Positions 24,919 through 33,922 are shown, numbered from the stretch's first letter. The stretch: DNA of 64,000 nt from Oscillibacter sp. PC13 (GCF_900115635.1 NZ_FOXE01000020.1:1-64000), one strand, 5' to 3'. Numbers and translations are program-made. Notes: generated by a model from the letters alone, not told the origin.

Positions 24919-25653
24919 ATGCGGTTATCCATCAGTGAAATGGCAAAATTGAGCGGGGTGAGCGTACGCACCCTGCGCTACTACGACCAAATTGGACTTC
25001 TCTGCCCGGAGATATCAGAAAATTCCGGCTATCGCTGGTACGGGAAAACCGATGTGGAGCGGATGCAGCAGATTCTGTTTTACCGGGAGTTGGAGTTTTC
25101 GTTGAAGGAAATTGCCGCAATTTTATCGGATCCTCAATATGACAAACAGGAGGCGCTTCGGCGTCAGAGACATTTGCTGCAGCTGAAGCGGATGCGTTTG
25201 GATCGATTGCTGAAATTGCTGGAAGCTAATTTGAAAGGAGAACGGACGATGGAATTTGCGGGGTTTGACCGGACAGAATATGAAACGGCTAGACAGCGTT
25301 ATGCAGAAGAGGCTGAAAAACGTTGGGGTGCCACAGAGGCTTGGCGGGAGAGTCAAGCAAGGGAACAGAACCGCACGCAGACAGTGCAAGAGCGGTTGAC
25401 GGAGGAGATGAACGATATTTTCCGCCGCTTTGCAGCACTGCGGGAAACGGATCCGGCTTCAGAGAAGGCGCAGGCAGTGGTTCGGGATTGGCAGGCTTGG
25501 ATTCGTGTCAATCACTATCCTTGTACCCGGGAAATTCTGAAGGGGCTGGGAGAGATGTACACCGCCGACAGCCGCTTCCGGGAGAATTTGGAGCGGTTTG
25601 GATCAGGTACAGCGGCCTTTATGGCCGCCGCCATTGCTGCGTACACACGGTGA
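24919..25653 (+). CDS. MerR-family regulator with TipAS-like domain
   Basis: The 244-aa protein begins with a MerR DNA-binding domain (MRLSISEMAKLSGVSVRTLR, then YYDQIGLL and SGYRWYG). It is followed by a coiled-coil dimer helix (about 75-115) and an all-helical TipAS-type drug-binding domain (about 120-244). TipAL/Mta-type proteins bind antibiotics or other lipophilic compounds and twist an over-spaced promoter into activity. The gene sits behind exactly such a promoter, so self-activation on drug binding is likely. The ATG at 24919 has GAGG 8 nt upstream. No efflux gene is adjacent; its other targets may lie elsewhere. Confidence 0.88.
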   Translation: MRLSISEMAKLSGVSVRTLRYYDQIGLLCPEISENSGYRWYGKTDVERMQQILFYRELEFSLKEIAAILSDPQYDKQEALRRQRHLLQLKRMRLDRLLKLLEANLKGERTMEFAGFDRTEYETARQRYAEEAEKRWGATEAWRESQAREQNRTQTVQERLTEEMNDIFRRFAALRETDPASEKAQAVVRDWQAWIRVNHYPCTREILKGLGEMYTADSRFRENLERFGSGTAAFMAAAIAAYTR

Positions 25654-25659
25654 TAAAGG

Positions 25660-25691
25660 GCGCCCCCTGCCGGATTTTCAGCAGGGGGCGC
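25660..25691. terminator. Hairpin between the convergent MerR gene and trxB
   Basis: GCGCCCCCTGC (25660-25670 region) pairs perfectly with 25681-25691 around a 10-nt loop. The stem is very GC-rich but has no long U-tract on either strand, so it may stabilise mRNA ends or terminate inefficiently. Confidence 0.6.
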
Positions 25692-25701
25692 AGCGCCGCA
25701 A

Positions 25702-26613
25702 TCAGGTGTTGCTGCAGTACTTGCAGGCGGCAAGGGCCGCCACAGCGCCATCGGCGCAGGCGGTGGTCAGTTGCCGAACCTCTTTGGAACGGCAGTCTCC
25801 GGCGACAAATATGCCCTTTGCCGGCGTAAGGCAATTCTCCCCGGCGGGAACAAAACCGTCGGCATCTACGGGCACCAAAGAGGCGGCCAGCCGCTGCTCC
25901 GGAAGCTGTCCAACTGCTTCAAACAAACCGGAAACCGCTAGATTAGACCGGGTACCGCTGATCGTATCCTGCAGAACGAGACCGGTGAGGACGCTGTCCT
26001 GGCTGTGCAGCCCGACGACTTCTGCCGGCAGGATAAAAGAGACGTTTTCCAGCCTCTGTAAGCGCTCTACCAGAATGGGATCCCCGCGGAAGTCCGTCCG
26101 GCGGTGAATGACCGTTACGTGGCGGCATAACTCTGAGAGAAACAAGGCATCCTGCAGGGCGGTGTTGCCGCCGCCGCAGACGACTACATCCTTCCCGGCG
26201 TAGAAGGCGCCATCGCACACGGCGCAAAAGGAGATGCCGGACAGAGCATCCTCACCGGGGAGGCCCAGCGTCCGGTGCTTCATACCGGTAGCCAGAATCA
26301 ATGCGGTGCAGGAATAGGAGCCGTAATCCGTTGACACGGTTTTGATACTTCCGTCCTGCACCTCAAGAACCTCTTCCAGATCAATCTGTGCGCCTAGACC
26401 GCAGGCCTGGTCATACAGGCGATCCGCCAGCTCTGCTCCGGAAATGGAGGGAAACCCAGGAAAATTCTCCACATTGGGAGAGGAGGCAATCTGACCGCCA
26501 AAGCCTTCCTTTTCCAGCAGCAATACAGTTTTACCAGCCCGGCGTGCATAAATGGCGGCCGTCAGCCCCGCCGGACCGCCGCCGATGATGATGATGTCAA
26601 AATGCTCTGCCAT
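25702..26613 (-). CDS. trxB: Thioredoxin-disulfide reductase
   Basis: The 303-aa flavoprotein has an FAD-binding GGGPAGLTAAIYARRAG, the redox-active CAVCDG (about residues 136-141), an NADPH-binding GGGNTALQDALFL and the C-terminal FAD motif GIFVAGDCR. It passes electrons from NADPH to thioredoxin or glutaredoxin-like proteins. It is the last gene after nrdG and nrdD, and NrdD carries its own glutaredoxin-like domain, so it may reduce that domain. GAGGGG lies 7 nt before the ATG. Confidence 0.93.
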   Translation of the reverse strand: MAEHFDIIIIGGGPAGLTAAIYARRAGKTVLLLEKEGFGGQIASSPNVENFPGFPSISGAELADRLYDQACGLGAQIDLEEVLEVQDGSIKTVSTDYGSYSCTALILATGMKHRTLGLPGEDALSGISFCAVCDGAFYAGKDVVVCGGGNTALQDALFLSELCRHVTVIHRRTDFRGDPILVERLQRLENVSFILPAEVVGLHSQDSVLTGLVLQDTISGTRSNLAVSGLFEAVGQLPEQRLAASLVPVDADGFVPAGENCLTPAKGIFVAGDCRSKEVRQLTTACADGAVAALAACKYCSNT

Positions 26614-26642
26614 AATGAAACCCCTCTCTTGTCAAAATCATG

Positions 26643-26669
26643 AAAACAGGAGGGACACTGTCCCTCCTG
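26643..26669 (-). terminator. Hairpin between nrdD and trxB
   Basis: CAGGAGGGAC pairs perfectly with GTCCCTCCTG around a 3-nt loop. On the minus strand it is followed by TTTTC. It starts 11 bp after the nrdD stop and probably causes partial termination before trxB. Confidence 0.7.
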
Positions 26670-26680
26670 CTTCAATTGTC

Positions 26681-29071
26681 TTATCTTGCTGTGGCAAATT
26701 TTTTGATGACGGAGGCGTTTACCAGCTTGTCCACCTGATCGCCGTGCCGGACAATCAGTGTGGGTGCCTGCTGGATGCCGTATTGCTTCACCAGATCCAG
26801 ATTTTCGTCCACATCCATCACTTGATAGGACAGACCGGCCTTTTCCAGTTCACTCTTGGCGATTTTGCAATTTGGGCAGGTCTTGGTGGTGAACAGGAAC
26901 AACCCGTCCTGTGCCTGGCTATCTGCATCACAAGAACTTTCCGTATTAGCAGGAACGGAAGCGCTTTCCCGATCACAAAGCCGGCGTCCTGCCAGCTGGG
27001 AATTCTCCACCTCATATTCCTTCCGATCCTTGAACTCCTGGACTTTGCCGTCATTCCAGTTCTGAACGGGACGATAATAACCGGTAATCCGGCTCCAAAC
27101 CTCGCAGGTTTTTCCGCATTCCGGGCAGGTGGCGTGCTCACCGGAGAGATAGCCGTGTTCCGGGCAGATGGAGTATGTGGGAGACATGGTGTAGTAGGGG
27201 AGCTTGAAGTTTTCTGCGATTTTCCGAACCAGATCTGCGGCGGCCTTCCAGTCCGGCAGCTTCTCACCCAGGAAAGCGTGGAATACCGTTCCGGAGGTGT
27301 ACAGGGTCTGCAGCTCATCCTGCACCGCTAGGGCGTCGAAGATATCAGCGGTGTAACCAACCGGCAGGTGGGAACTGTTGGTGTAATAGGGGGTGTCACC
27401 AGGCTTTTTGGCAGCGGTGATAATATCCGGATATTTCTCCACATCATGCTTGGCCAGGCGGTAAGTGGTGGACTCGGCGGGGGTGGCCTCCAGGTTGTAG
27501 AGGTCGCCATACTGTTCCTGATAGTCAGAGAGGCGCTCCCGCATATGGTTCAGAACATCCTTGGCAAAGGCCTGCGTTGCCGGATGGGTCAGATCCTGCC
27601 GCAGCCATGCAGCATTCAGACCCACCTCGTTCATACCGATGAGGCCGATGGTGGAGAAGTGATTCTCAAAGGTGCCCAGATAATACTTCGTGTAGGGATA
27701 CAGCCCTGCCTCCAGCAGCTTGGTAATGACTGTGCGCTTGGTTTTCAGAGATCGGGCGGCGATGTCCATAATCTTGTCCAGCCGCTGGTAAAATTCCTCC
27801 GGTGTTTTGGAGAGATATGCAATTCGCGGCAGATTGATGGTCACCACACCCACAGAGCCGGTGGATTCTCCGGAACCAAAGAAGCCGCCGGATTTCTTCC
27901 GCAGCTCCCGCAGATCCAGCCGCAGGCGGCAGCACATGGAGCGGACGTCGGAGGGCTCCATATCGGAGTTGATATAGTTGGAGAAATAGGGGGTGCCGTA
28001 CTTGGCAGTCATGGCAAAGAGCAGACGGTTGTTCTCCGTGTCACTCCAGTCAAAGTCCTTGGTGATGGAGTAGGTGGGGATGGGGTATTGGAAACCGCGG
28101 CCATCGGCGTCACCCTCGGTCATGATTTCGATGAACGCCTTATTCACCATATCCATTTCCTTTTTGCAGTCGCCGTAGGTAAAGTCCATTTCCTTACCGC
28201 CCACAATAGCGGGAAGATTCTCCAAGTCCTTGGGCACGGTCCAGTCCAGTGTAATATTGGAGAAGGGAGCCTGCGTACCCCAGCGGGACGGAGTGTTGAC
28301 GCCGAAGACAAAAGACTGGATGCACTGCTTGACTTCTTTTTGAGTGAGATTGTCCACCTTTACAAAGGGAGCCAGATAGGTATCAAAGGAGGAAAAAGCC
28401 TGGGCGCCGGCCCATTCGTTCTGCATAATCCCCAGGAAGTTGACCATCTGATTGCACAGGGTGGAAAGATGGCTGGCAGGGGTGGAATTGATCTTGCCGG
28501 GGATTCCAAGACCCTGCTGAATCAACTGCTTCAAACTCCAGCCGGCGCAATAGCCGGTGAGCATGGAGAGATCGTGGAGGTGGATGTCACCGTCCCGATG
28601 GGCCTTGGCAATTTCCTCATCATAAATTTCAGAGAGCCAGTAGTTCGCGGTAATGGCACCGGAGTTGGAAAGAATCAGGCCGCCCACAGAATACGTGACG
28701 GTGGAGTTTTCCTTTACCCGCCAGTCGTTGATATGGACATAGTTATCCACCAACTCCTTGTAATCCAGCATTGTGGAATTTAGGTTGCGGATCTTCTCAC
28801 GCTGCTTGCGGTAGAGAATGTAAGCCTTGGCAACATCGGCATAGCCGGTTTTGCTGAGCACGTCCTCCACACTGTCCTGAATTTGTTCCACAGAAATTTT
28901 GCCGTCAGAAATCTTATCCTGATAGTCTGCTGTGACCTTCAAGGCCAGCAGGTCGATGATGTCAGGATTGTACTCTTTGTGTGTGGCCTCGAAAGCCTTG
29001 GTGATGGCGACGCTAATTTTAGAAATATTAAAATCTGTAACCTTACCATCCCGTTTTACTACTTGATACAT
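26681..29071 (-). CDS. nrdD: Anaerobic ribonucleoside-triphosphate reductase with C-terminal glutaredoxin-like domain
   Basis: The 796-aa class III reductase makes dNTPs without oxygen by a glycyl radical. It has an N-terminal ATP-cone (MYQVVKRDGKVTDFNISKI), the catalytic barrel, a zinc site with CPECGKTC (part of a four-cysteine set starting at CPEHG), and the glycyl-radical motif RITGYYRPVQNWNDGK. Unlike the textbook enzyme it continues for about 95 residues, ending in a glutaredoxin-like domain with FTTKTCPNCKIAK and a cis-proline-type APTLIV. This suggests a redoxin-dependent rather than formate-dependent enzyme. GGGAG lies 5 nt before the ATG. nrdG is upstream and trxB downstream. Confidence 0.93.
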   Translation of the reverse strand: MYQVVKRDGKVTDFNISKISVAITKAFEATHKEYNPDIIDLLALKVTADYQDKISDGKISVEQIQDSVEDVLSKTGYADVAKAYILYRKQREKIRNLNSTMLDYKELVDNYVHINDWRVKENSTVTYSVGGLILSNSGAITANYWLSEIYDEEIAKAHRDGDIHLHDLSMLTGYCAGWSLKQLIQQGLGIPGKINSTPASHLSTLCNQMVNFLGIMQNEWAGAQAFSSFDTYLAPFVKVDNLTQKEVKQCIQSFVFGVNTPSRWGTQAPFSNITLDWTVPKDLENLPAIVGGKEMDFTYGDCKKEMDMVNKAFIEIMTEGDADGRGFQYPIPTYSITKDFDWSDTENNRLLFAMTAKYGTPYFSNYINSDMEPSDVRSMCCRLRLDLRELRKKSGGFFGSGESTGSVGVVTINLPRIAYLSKTPEEFYQRLDKIMDIAARSLKTKRTVITKLLEAGLYPYTKYYLGTFENHFSTIGLIGMNEVGLNAAWLRQDLTHPATQAFAKDVLNHMRERLSDYQEQYGDLYNLEATPAESTTYRLAKHDVEKYPDIITAAKKPGDTPYYTNSSHLPVGYTADIFDALAVQDELQTLYTSGTVFHAFLGEKLPDWKAAADLVRKIAENFKLPYYTMSPTYSICPEHGYLSGEHATCPECGKTCEVWSRITGYYRPVQNWNDGKVQEFKDRKEYEVENSQLAGRRLCDRESASVPANTESSCDADSQAQDGLFLFTTKTCPNCKIAKSELEKAGLSYQVMDVDENLDLVKQYGIQQAPTLIVRHGDQVDKLVNASVIKKFATAR

Positions 29072-29143
29072 GAAAACTCCCTGCTTTCTCTGTGTTTTTC
29101 TGCGCGTACACACATACGGGTAGCACGTCGCCCTACATGCAAT

Positions 29144-29171
29144 ATTGTACCACATCCGGATCTGAAGTCAA
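29144..29171 (-). promoter_or_regulatory. Promoter for nrdD
   Basis: On the minus strand TTGACT (29166-29171) and TACAAT (29144-29149) are spaced 16 bp apart. An NrdR-type box lies just upstream of the -35 box. Confidence 0.68.
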
Positions 29172-29180
29172 TTAGAATAA

Positions 29181-29196
29181 ACACTATATATAGTGC
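29181..29196. promoter_or_regulatory. NrdR-type box upstream of nrdD
   Basis: ACACTATATATAGTGC is a nearly perfect match to the conserved 16-bp NrdR box pattern (acaCwAtATaTwGtgt). It lies 9 bp upstream of the nrdD -35 box, where the ATP/dATP-sensing NrdR repressor would act. No nrdR gene is in this window. Confidence 0.78.
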
Positions 29197-29234
29197 TGCT
29201 TTTCGTAAAAAACGCTGAAATTAACAATATTTAG

Positions 29235-29927
29235 TTAAACTCCCCGCAAAGCTACTGTGCCGAAATACGGGCGGACAAGGTCGGCAAAGCATTGCAGTTC
29301 CTGGGGTGTAAAGCCATGGTAGCCAGTTTCAATCAGGTTGCCGGAGTCCACAAAATTCTGTATGAAATACTGTGGAGCACCCTCCAGCCACCGGCCAATG
29401 GCCAAAAAGTCATCGGCGGTGTGAAGCTCCCTTACAGCGGTGGTGCGGAATTCGAATTCGACGCCGCTGTTCCGCAAAAGGCGGATGCTCTCCAAGACCG
29501 GTGCAAGATCCATCTCTGAAACGCCACAGGTTTCCGAATATTTCTCCAAACAGTTTTTGATATCCATCGCCACATAGTCCACAAGGCCCTCTGCCAGAAG
29601 CGGAGCCAATCGATTGGGAAAGCAGCCGTTGGTATCCAGCTTCACGAAAAATCCCATGGCCCGTACCTTGCGAAGAAAGTCTGCCGCATCCGGATGAAGG
29701 AGCGGTTCGCCGCCGGTAAGCACTACGCCGTCCAGCAGTTTTTGCCGGCTGGACAAAAAGTCCAAAATCTCCGTCTCGGTGAGGGACGGCGTTTCATTCA
29801 GCCTTGTCACCAACAGCGCATTGTGGCAGAAGGGACACTGCAGATTACAGCCGCCGGTGAATACCGTGGCCGCCAGTTTGCCGGGATAGTCCACCATGGC
29901 CAGCTTTTGCAGACCGCAGAACAGCAT
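29235..29927 (-). CDS. nrdG: Anaerobic ribonucleotide reductase-activating radical SAM protein
   Basis: The 230-aa radical SAM enzyme installs the glycyl radical on NrdD. The [4Fe-4S] motif is CNLQCPFC (CxxxCxxC), and the SAM-binding GGEP is in VVLTGGEPLLHP. The start at 29927 was chosen because GAGGTG is 5 nt upstream. It is longer than the E. coli protein and belongs to the NrdG type common in anaerobes. It lies upstream of nrdD, with a second promoter and NrdR box in the 163-bp gap. Confidence 0.9.
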   Translation of the reverse strand: MLFCGLQKLAMVDYPGKLAATVFTGGCNLQCPFCHNALLVTRLNETPSLTETEILDFLSSRQKLLDGVVLTGGEPLLHPDAADFLRKVRAMGFFVKLDTNGCFPNRLAPLLAEGLVDYVAMDIKNCLEKYSETCGVSEMDLAPVLESIRLLRNSGVEFEFRTTAVRELHTADDFLAIGRWLEGAPQYFIQNFVDSGNLIETGYHGFTPQELQCFADLVRPYFGTVALRGV

Positions 29928-29955
29928 GACAACACCTCGTCTTAAACAAATAGAT

Positions 29956-29999
29956 GCACTAGATATTGTTATTTTAAACTGAAGCGCATACAAGAACAA
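29956..29999 (-). promoter_or_regulatory. Promoter and NrdR-type box for nrdG
   Basis: On the minus strand TTGTTC (29994-29999) and TAAAAT (29971-29976) are 17 bp apart. The adjacent sequence 29956-29971 (GCACTAGATATTGTTA on the plus strand) is a degenerate NrdR box that would cover the transcription start. Confidence 0.55.
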
Positions 30000-30225
30000 G
30001 TGGTAAATGCAACAAATGTGGAAAAAGCGCCGGCCGTTCCCAGCATTGGAAAATTTACATATCTAAATAAAGTTGTCTATTTTTTCTGATTTTAGAGAAA
30101 TACCGGCCAAAAATCGAGACAGTTTATGCATTGCGAAAGCACCTGATTTTTTCTATAATGACACTCATTGCGCACGGTGTGCGCAAAATCGGATGCGGAA
30201 AAATACCCCGAAAAGGAGATCGACA

Positions 30226-31062
30226 ATGAAAAAAACAGTCACACTGGCGCTTACCATGACAATGGTGCTGGGACTTCTGCCCGGTTGCGGCGCCAATGAC
30301 ACACCGGCTGACAATGCCGAGAGCGAGAACGCTGCAAAAGGCGCAGTGGTTTCAGAAGCTGCTGAAAATTTCAGCGATGAGATGAAAATCCCTTATGCTA
30401 TAGACTTGTCCCCTGAGGATGGGGCGGATTCTGTGGAACGTGCGGGGGATCATGAAAACTCCCCCTACTTTGCTCACCCGGATGTTTACAATATGGAATC
30501 CACGGATACCTTGACAGTTCTCCACAATTTCAAAACGCAACAGCAAACCAGCGAATGGGCCTGCGGTGTGACTTCCGCACTGATGGTGCTGGAGTGGTAC
30601 GGCAAGCTGGGAGATTGGACGGAGGAAAGTCTTGCGGCCTTGCGCCACTCTCTGGACGGCACGGAGCTGGAGGGCTATCCTGGTACAACCTTAAATCAGG
30701 CGATGGACATTTTTAATGGTGTAGGCGGTTTTGATATGGTGACAACATACGATCGCCCAGACGGTATTTGGATGGAGGATATCCAAGGCTGGCTGGCGGA
30801 AGGGAAACCTGTCATGATTTGCTGGAACGACTGGGGCGGACACTGGCAGGTGATTGTCGGTTACGATACAATGGGGACAGAGACAACCCAGGATGATGTG
30901 CTGCTGGTGGCGGATCCCTATGACACTACCGATCACAACCAGGACGGCTACGGCGTCTATGGCGCGGAGCGTCTGCTCTATAACTTCACGATGTATGATT
31001 CTTTCCCCGACAGCGAAGGCGGCAATGACATGCTGTTTATCGTTGCAACTCCGGTGGAATAA
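30226..31062 (+). CDS. Lipoprotein with C39-like cysteine-peptidase domain
   Basis: The 278-aa protein has a lipoprotein signal peptide (MKKTVTLALTMTMVLGLLPGC, lipobox LPGC), a low-complexity acidic spacer, and a papain-fold C39-like peptidase domain. The catalytic Cys is in SEWACGVTSALMVLEWYG, the His in GGHWQVIVGYD, and the Asp in VADPYD. It would be anchored on the outer face of the membrane. AAAAGGAG lies 7 nt before the ATG. It stands alone, so the target is unknown; in this family it may process peptides or act on cell-wall proteins. Confidence 0.8.
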   Translation: MKKTVTLALTMTMVLGLLPGCGANDTPADNAESENAAKGAVVSEAAENFSDEMKIPYAIDLSPEDGADSVERAGDHENSPYFAHPDVYNMESTDTLTVLHNFKTQQQTSEWACGVTSALMVLEWYGKLGDWTEESLAALRHSLDGTELEGYPGTTLNQAMDIFNGVGGFDMVTTYDRPDGIWMEDIQGWLAEGKPVMICWNDWGGHWQVIVGYDTMGTETTQDDVLLVADPYDTTDHNQDGYGVYGAERLLYNFTMYDSFPDSEGGNDMLFIVATPVE

Positions 31063-31122
31063 AAAGCCGACCAAAGGAGAAACGTCTCCGGGCCGTCCGC
31101 GCCGGGCCCTGAAGGATGCAAG

Positions 31123-31154
31123 AAAAGGGCCGTCCCGATTTGGACGGTCCTTTT
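31123..31154. terminator. Terminator after the C39-like lipoprotein gene
   Basis: AAAAGGGCCGTCC and GGACGGTCCTTTT pair (one G-U) around a 6-nt loop, with T-runs usable on both strands. It separates the lipoprotein gene from the convergent lysine transporter genes. Confidence 0.8.
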
Positions 31155-31166
31155 CCATATCAGCTA

Positions 31167-31907
31167 TCAGTTTTTCCGGAAGCGGGAGAGGAAATCCTTT
31201 GTCTCCTGTTTTTGCGGATTGCCAAAGACTTCGGCGGGAGTACCCTCTTCACAGATAATGCCCTGATTCATATATACCACGTGATTGGAGACATCCCGTG
31301 CAAATGCCATCTCATGGGTCACCACCAGCATGGTCATGCCGCCTTGCGCCAAATCCTGCATAACAGAGAGAACTTCGCCCACCATCTCAGGATCCAGGGC
31401 GGAAGTGGGCTCATCAAACAGCAAAACCTCCGGCTCCATGGCGAGGGCCCGCGCAATGGCCACCCGCTGCTTCTGGCCGCCTGAAATCTGCCGGGGCTTG
31501 GCATTGATATAAGGGGCCATTCCCACCTGGGACAGATACCGCATGGCGTTTTCGCGGGCAATACCTTTGCTTTTTTTCAAAACCTTTATCTGGCCGACCA
31601 TGCAGTTTTCCAGCACGGTCATATTGTTAAACAGGTTAAAGGATTGGAACACCATCCCCACATGGGAGCGGTACTCCGCGGTGTTGACACTCCGGTCCGC
31701 CACATTTTTGCCGTGGAAGAGCACCTCGCCGCTGGTGGGAGTCTCCAGCAGGTTCACACACCGCAGCAGCGTGCTCTTACCCGAGCCGGAGGCGCCGATG
31801 ATGCTGGTTACGTCACCTTTTTCCACACAAAAGTCAATGTCCCGGAGAACCTCATGGGAACCAAAGGATTTGCTGAGATGCCGGATTTCCAAAATCATAT
31901 CACCCAT
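31167..31907 (-). CDS. Polar amino-acid ABC transporter ATPase (lysine-linked)
   Basis: The 246-aa ATPase has Walker [10 protein letters not shown], signature [15 protein letters not shown], Walker [17 protein letters not shown] and the H-loop THEMAFA. It is of the GlnQ/ArtP-like polar amino-acid type. GAGGAGG lies 8 nt before the ATG at 31907, which abuts the permease stop. It forms an operon with the permease and binding protein under a lysine riboswitch, so lysine is the expected substrate. Confidence 0.9.
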   Translation of the reverse strand: MGDMILEIRHLSKSFGSHEVLRDIDFCVEKGDVTSIIGASGSGKSTLLRCVNLLETPTSGEVLFHGKNVADRSVNTAEYRSHVGMVFQSFNLFNNMTVLENCMVGQIKVLKKSKGIARENAMRYLSQVGMAPYINAKPRQISGGQKQRVAIARALAMEPEVLLFDEPTSALDPEMVGEVLSVMQDLAQGGMTMLVVTHEMAFARDVSNHVVYMNQGIICEEGTPAEVFGNPQKQETKDFLSRFRKN

Positions 31908-31908
31908 A

Positions 31909-32784
31909 TCAGCGTCCTCCTCTCGTACGGCCATATTTCAGGCCCTGGCGGGTTTTCTCCCGATACTCCTTGCTGTGCTCGTCAAAAGGAGTCCCACGAT
32001 CCGGGTGGCTGTATGTTCCGGCAGCCATGGTCAGCTGATCGTCTTGCACCAGATCATAGCTGTCGGATCCATCCATTATCTTTTCCACCCAGCGCAGAAC
32101 GAAAGAGGCAATCAGCGTCATGCAGAGATACCCAATCATCTCAATGGCAGCAGAGGGGAAATACATGTTGTTGACGCCGGTGATATAGCGGTGGAATGCA
32201 AAGAATTCCGTAAAGCCGATGATGAACATGACGGAGGTGTCCTTCACGTTGATGATGAAGTTGTTGCCAATCTGTGGCATAATGTTCCGCAGCGCCTGGG
32301 GGAGAATGACATTGGTCATGGTTTGAAAGTGCGTCATGCCGATGGCCTTGGCACCCTCTGTCTGGCCGGGGTCAATGGAGATAATGCCGCCTCGGACAGA
32401 CTCCGCCATATATGCGCCGGTATTGATAGACACGATCAATATAGCCGCAGACCAGAGATTGGAAAACCGCATGGTGTTGTCTGAAAAATAGGGCAGGCCG
32501 TAGAAGATGAACACTGCCTGCAGCACCATGGGGGTGCCGCGGAAAATCTCCACATAGGCCCGGACGATCACACGGATCACTTTCAGAAGAATCCGCTTTG
32601 GAAGCGGATCGTTCTTCGTATAGGGAATGGTGTTCAAAATACCGCAGGCCAGACCGATGAGACAGCCGATAAAGGTAGCTACCAAAGCCAGAATCAGCGT
32701 ATTTTTTATGCCGCCCCAATATGCGGATCTGTAGTTGGCCCAAAGCAGGGCCATATCCTGCCCCAGTTTGATCAGCTTATCCAT
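31909..32784 (-). CDS. Polar amino-acid ABC transporter permease (lysine-linked)
   Basis: The 291-aa protein has the HisM/GlnP-type membrane domain with five or more hydrophobic segments and the cytoplasmic EAA-like loop ([27 protein letters not shown]) that docks the ATPase. GGAG is 8 nt before the ATG at 32784. The hydrophilic C-terminal tail is longer than usual. It is the second gene of the lysine-riboswitch operon. Confidence 0.9.
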   Translation of the reverse strand: MDKLIKLGQDMALLWANYRSAYWGGIKNTLILALVATFIGCLIGLACGILNTIPYTKNDPLPKRILLKVIRVIVRAYVEIFRGTPMVLQAVFIFYGLPYFSDNTMRFSNLWSAAILIVSINTGAYMAESVRGGIISIDPGQTEGAKAIGMTHFQTMTNVILPQALRNIMPQIGNNFIINVKDTSVMFIIGFTEFFAFHRYITGVNNMYFPSAAIEMIGYLCMTLIASFVLRWVEKIMDGSDSYDLVQDDQLTMAAGTYSHPDRGTPFDEHSKEYREKTRQGLKYGRTRGGR

Positions 32785-32810
32785 GGGACACGCTCCTTTC
32801 ACGCGCAAGG

Positions 32811-32848
32811 CGCATCATCCGGCCTTGCAGTCAAAGCCGGATGATGCG
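32811..32848 (-). other. Intercistronic hairpin between binding protein and permease
   Basis: CGCATCATCCGGC (32811-32823) pairs perfectly with 32836-32848 around a 12-nt loop, with no U-tract after it on the minus strand. Such hairpins protect the 3' end of binding-protein mRNA so that more of it is made than of the permease. Confidence 0.7.
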
Positions 32849-32872
32849 TTACAAATTTACAATTTTAGAAAT

Positions 32873-33790
32873 TCAGATCTCGGGCTGTACGGAGATGGCT
32901 TCATCCATCAGGGCATTGAAGTCGTCCTCGGTCATGCAGGAGAGAACGGAGTCAATGGCATCCTTCAGAACAGTGTTCCCCTTGGCTACGGAAATGCCGA
33001 TATTTACGTTTTCAGCCCGCTCCTCCTCTGTGGCGAACTGGAAGTCACCGTCAGTGCCGGAGAAGTTCAGAATGACCAGGCTGTCATCCTTGGCAGCGGC
33101 GCCCATAGCAGTGGGCATGTCGGTGCAGATGAAGTCCACCGTGCCGGTCTGCAGGGACATGATCATAGCAGGGGCGGTCTCGGCGGGGGACTGCAGCTGA
33201 GCATTTTCGATCTGAGGCAGGCAGGAGTCATACCAGATAGTGCCGGACTGGGCAGTGCACTTGCCGCCGGCCAGATCTGCGATGGAGGTGGCGGAGGCAT
33301 AGGGACTGTCCTTGGTGGTGACACAGACGATGGTGGCATAGTAGTAAGGACCGGCCATGTCAACCTGCTCCATGCGGTCGGCAGTCATGGACTGGCCGGC
33401 GATGTTGGCATCCATAGTACCGGACTGAACGGCGGGACACAGGGAGTCCCAGGCGCTGGAGACAATCTCCAACTCCCAGCCGTTGGCCTCGGCAATTTTC
33501 TTGGCGATCATCACATCGTAGCCGTTGGCATAGGAGCCGGGAACGTTGGAAATGGGGACGGCTCCGTTGGAGTCATCCATCTGCGTCCAGTTATAGGGAG
33601 CGTAAGCGCACTCCATACCGACGGTGAAAACACCATCCTCCACACCAGAGGCAGCGGCGCCGGCATCTGCAGGGGTTTCCGTGCCGGCGGGGGGTTCGGT
33701 ATCTGCGGGGGAGGAATCACCGGAGCCGCCGCAGGCGGCCAGAGACAGGCAGATGGCCGCGGCCATAAGCAAAGACAGGAACTTCTTCAT
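32873..33790 (-). CDS. Amino-acid-binding lipoprotein of a lysine-linked ABC transporter
   Basis: The 305-aa protein has a lipoprotein signal (MKKFLSLLMAAAICLSLAAC), a Ser/Thr/Pro/Glu-rich spacer, then a family-3 solute-binding domain (GMECAYAPYNWTQ near the N-terminus, DVMIAKKIAEANGWELE, and the DFICTDMPTAMG segment). The start at 33790 follows AAAGGTG. It is the first gene behind a lysine riboswitch and terminator, which is the main reason to infer lysine. The protein alone would fit any polar amino acid. Confidence 0.88.
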   Translation of the reverse strand: MKKFLSLLMAAAICLSLAACGGSGDSSPADTEPPAGTETPADAGAAASGVEDGVFTVGMECAYAPYNWTQMDDSNGAVPISNVPGSYANGYDVMIAKKIAEANGWELEIVSSAWDSLCPAVQSGTMDANIAGQSMTADRMEQVDMAGPYYYATIVCVTTKDSPYASATSIADLAGGKCTAQSGTIWYDSCLPQIENAQLQSPAETAPAMIMSLQTGTVDFICTDMPTAMGAAAKDDSLVILNFSGTDGDFQFATEEERAENVNIGISVAKGNTVLKDAIDSVLSCMTEDDFNALMDEAISVQPEI

Positions 33791-33845
33791 TTCAATCACC
33801 TTTCCAGATATCAGATATTTGGCGCATACATCTGCGCCGAAGAAC

Positions 33846-33876
33846 AAAAAATTGGACCGCTCTGTCAAGCGGTCCA
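33846..33876 (-). terminator. Terminator of the lysine riboswitch expression platform
   Basis: On the minus strand TGGACCGCT and AGCGGTCCA form a 9-bp stem with a 6-nt loop and are followed by ATTTTTT. It lies between the aptamer and the first transporter gene, so ligand binding would switch transcription off. Confidence 0.88.
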
Positions 33877-33922
33877 TGGAAAATACGGAAGGGGCGCAAA
33901 GATGCCGTTCCGAACAGCCATT

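Noticed and set aside
29221-29238. Additional NrdR box near the nrdG stop codon
   Set aside because: AACAATATTTAGTT is only a loose match and its spacing to the strong box (about 40 bp) is not the usual three helical turns.
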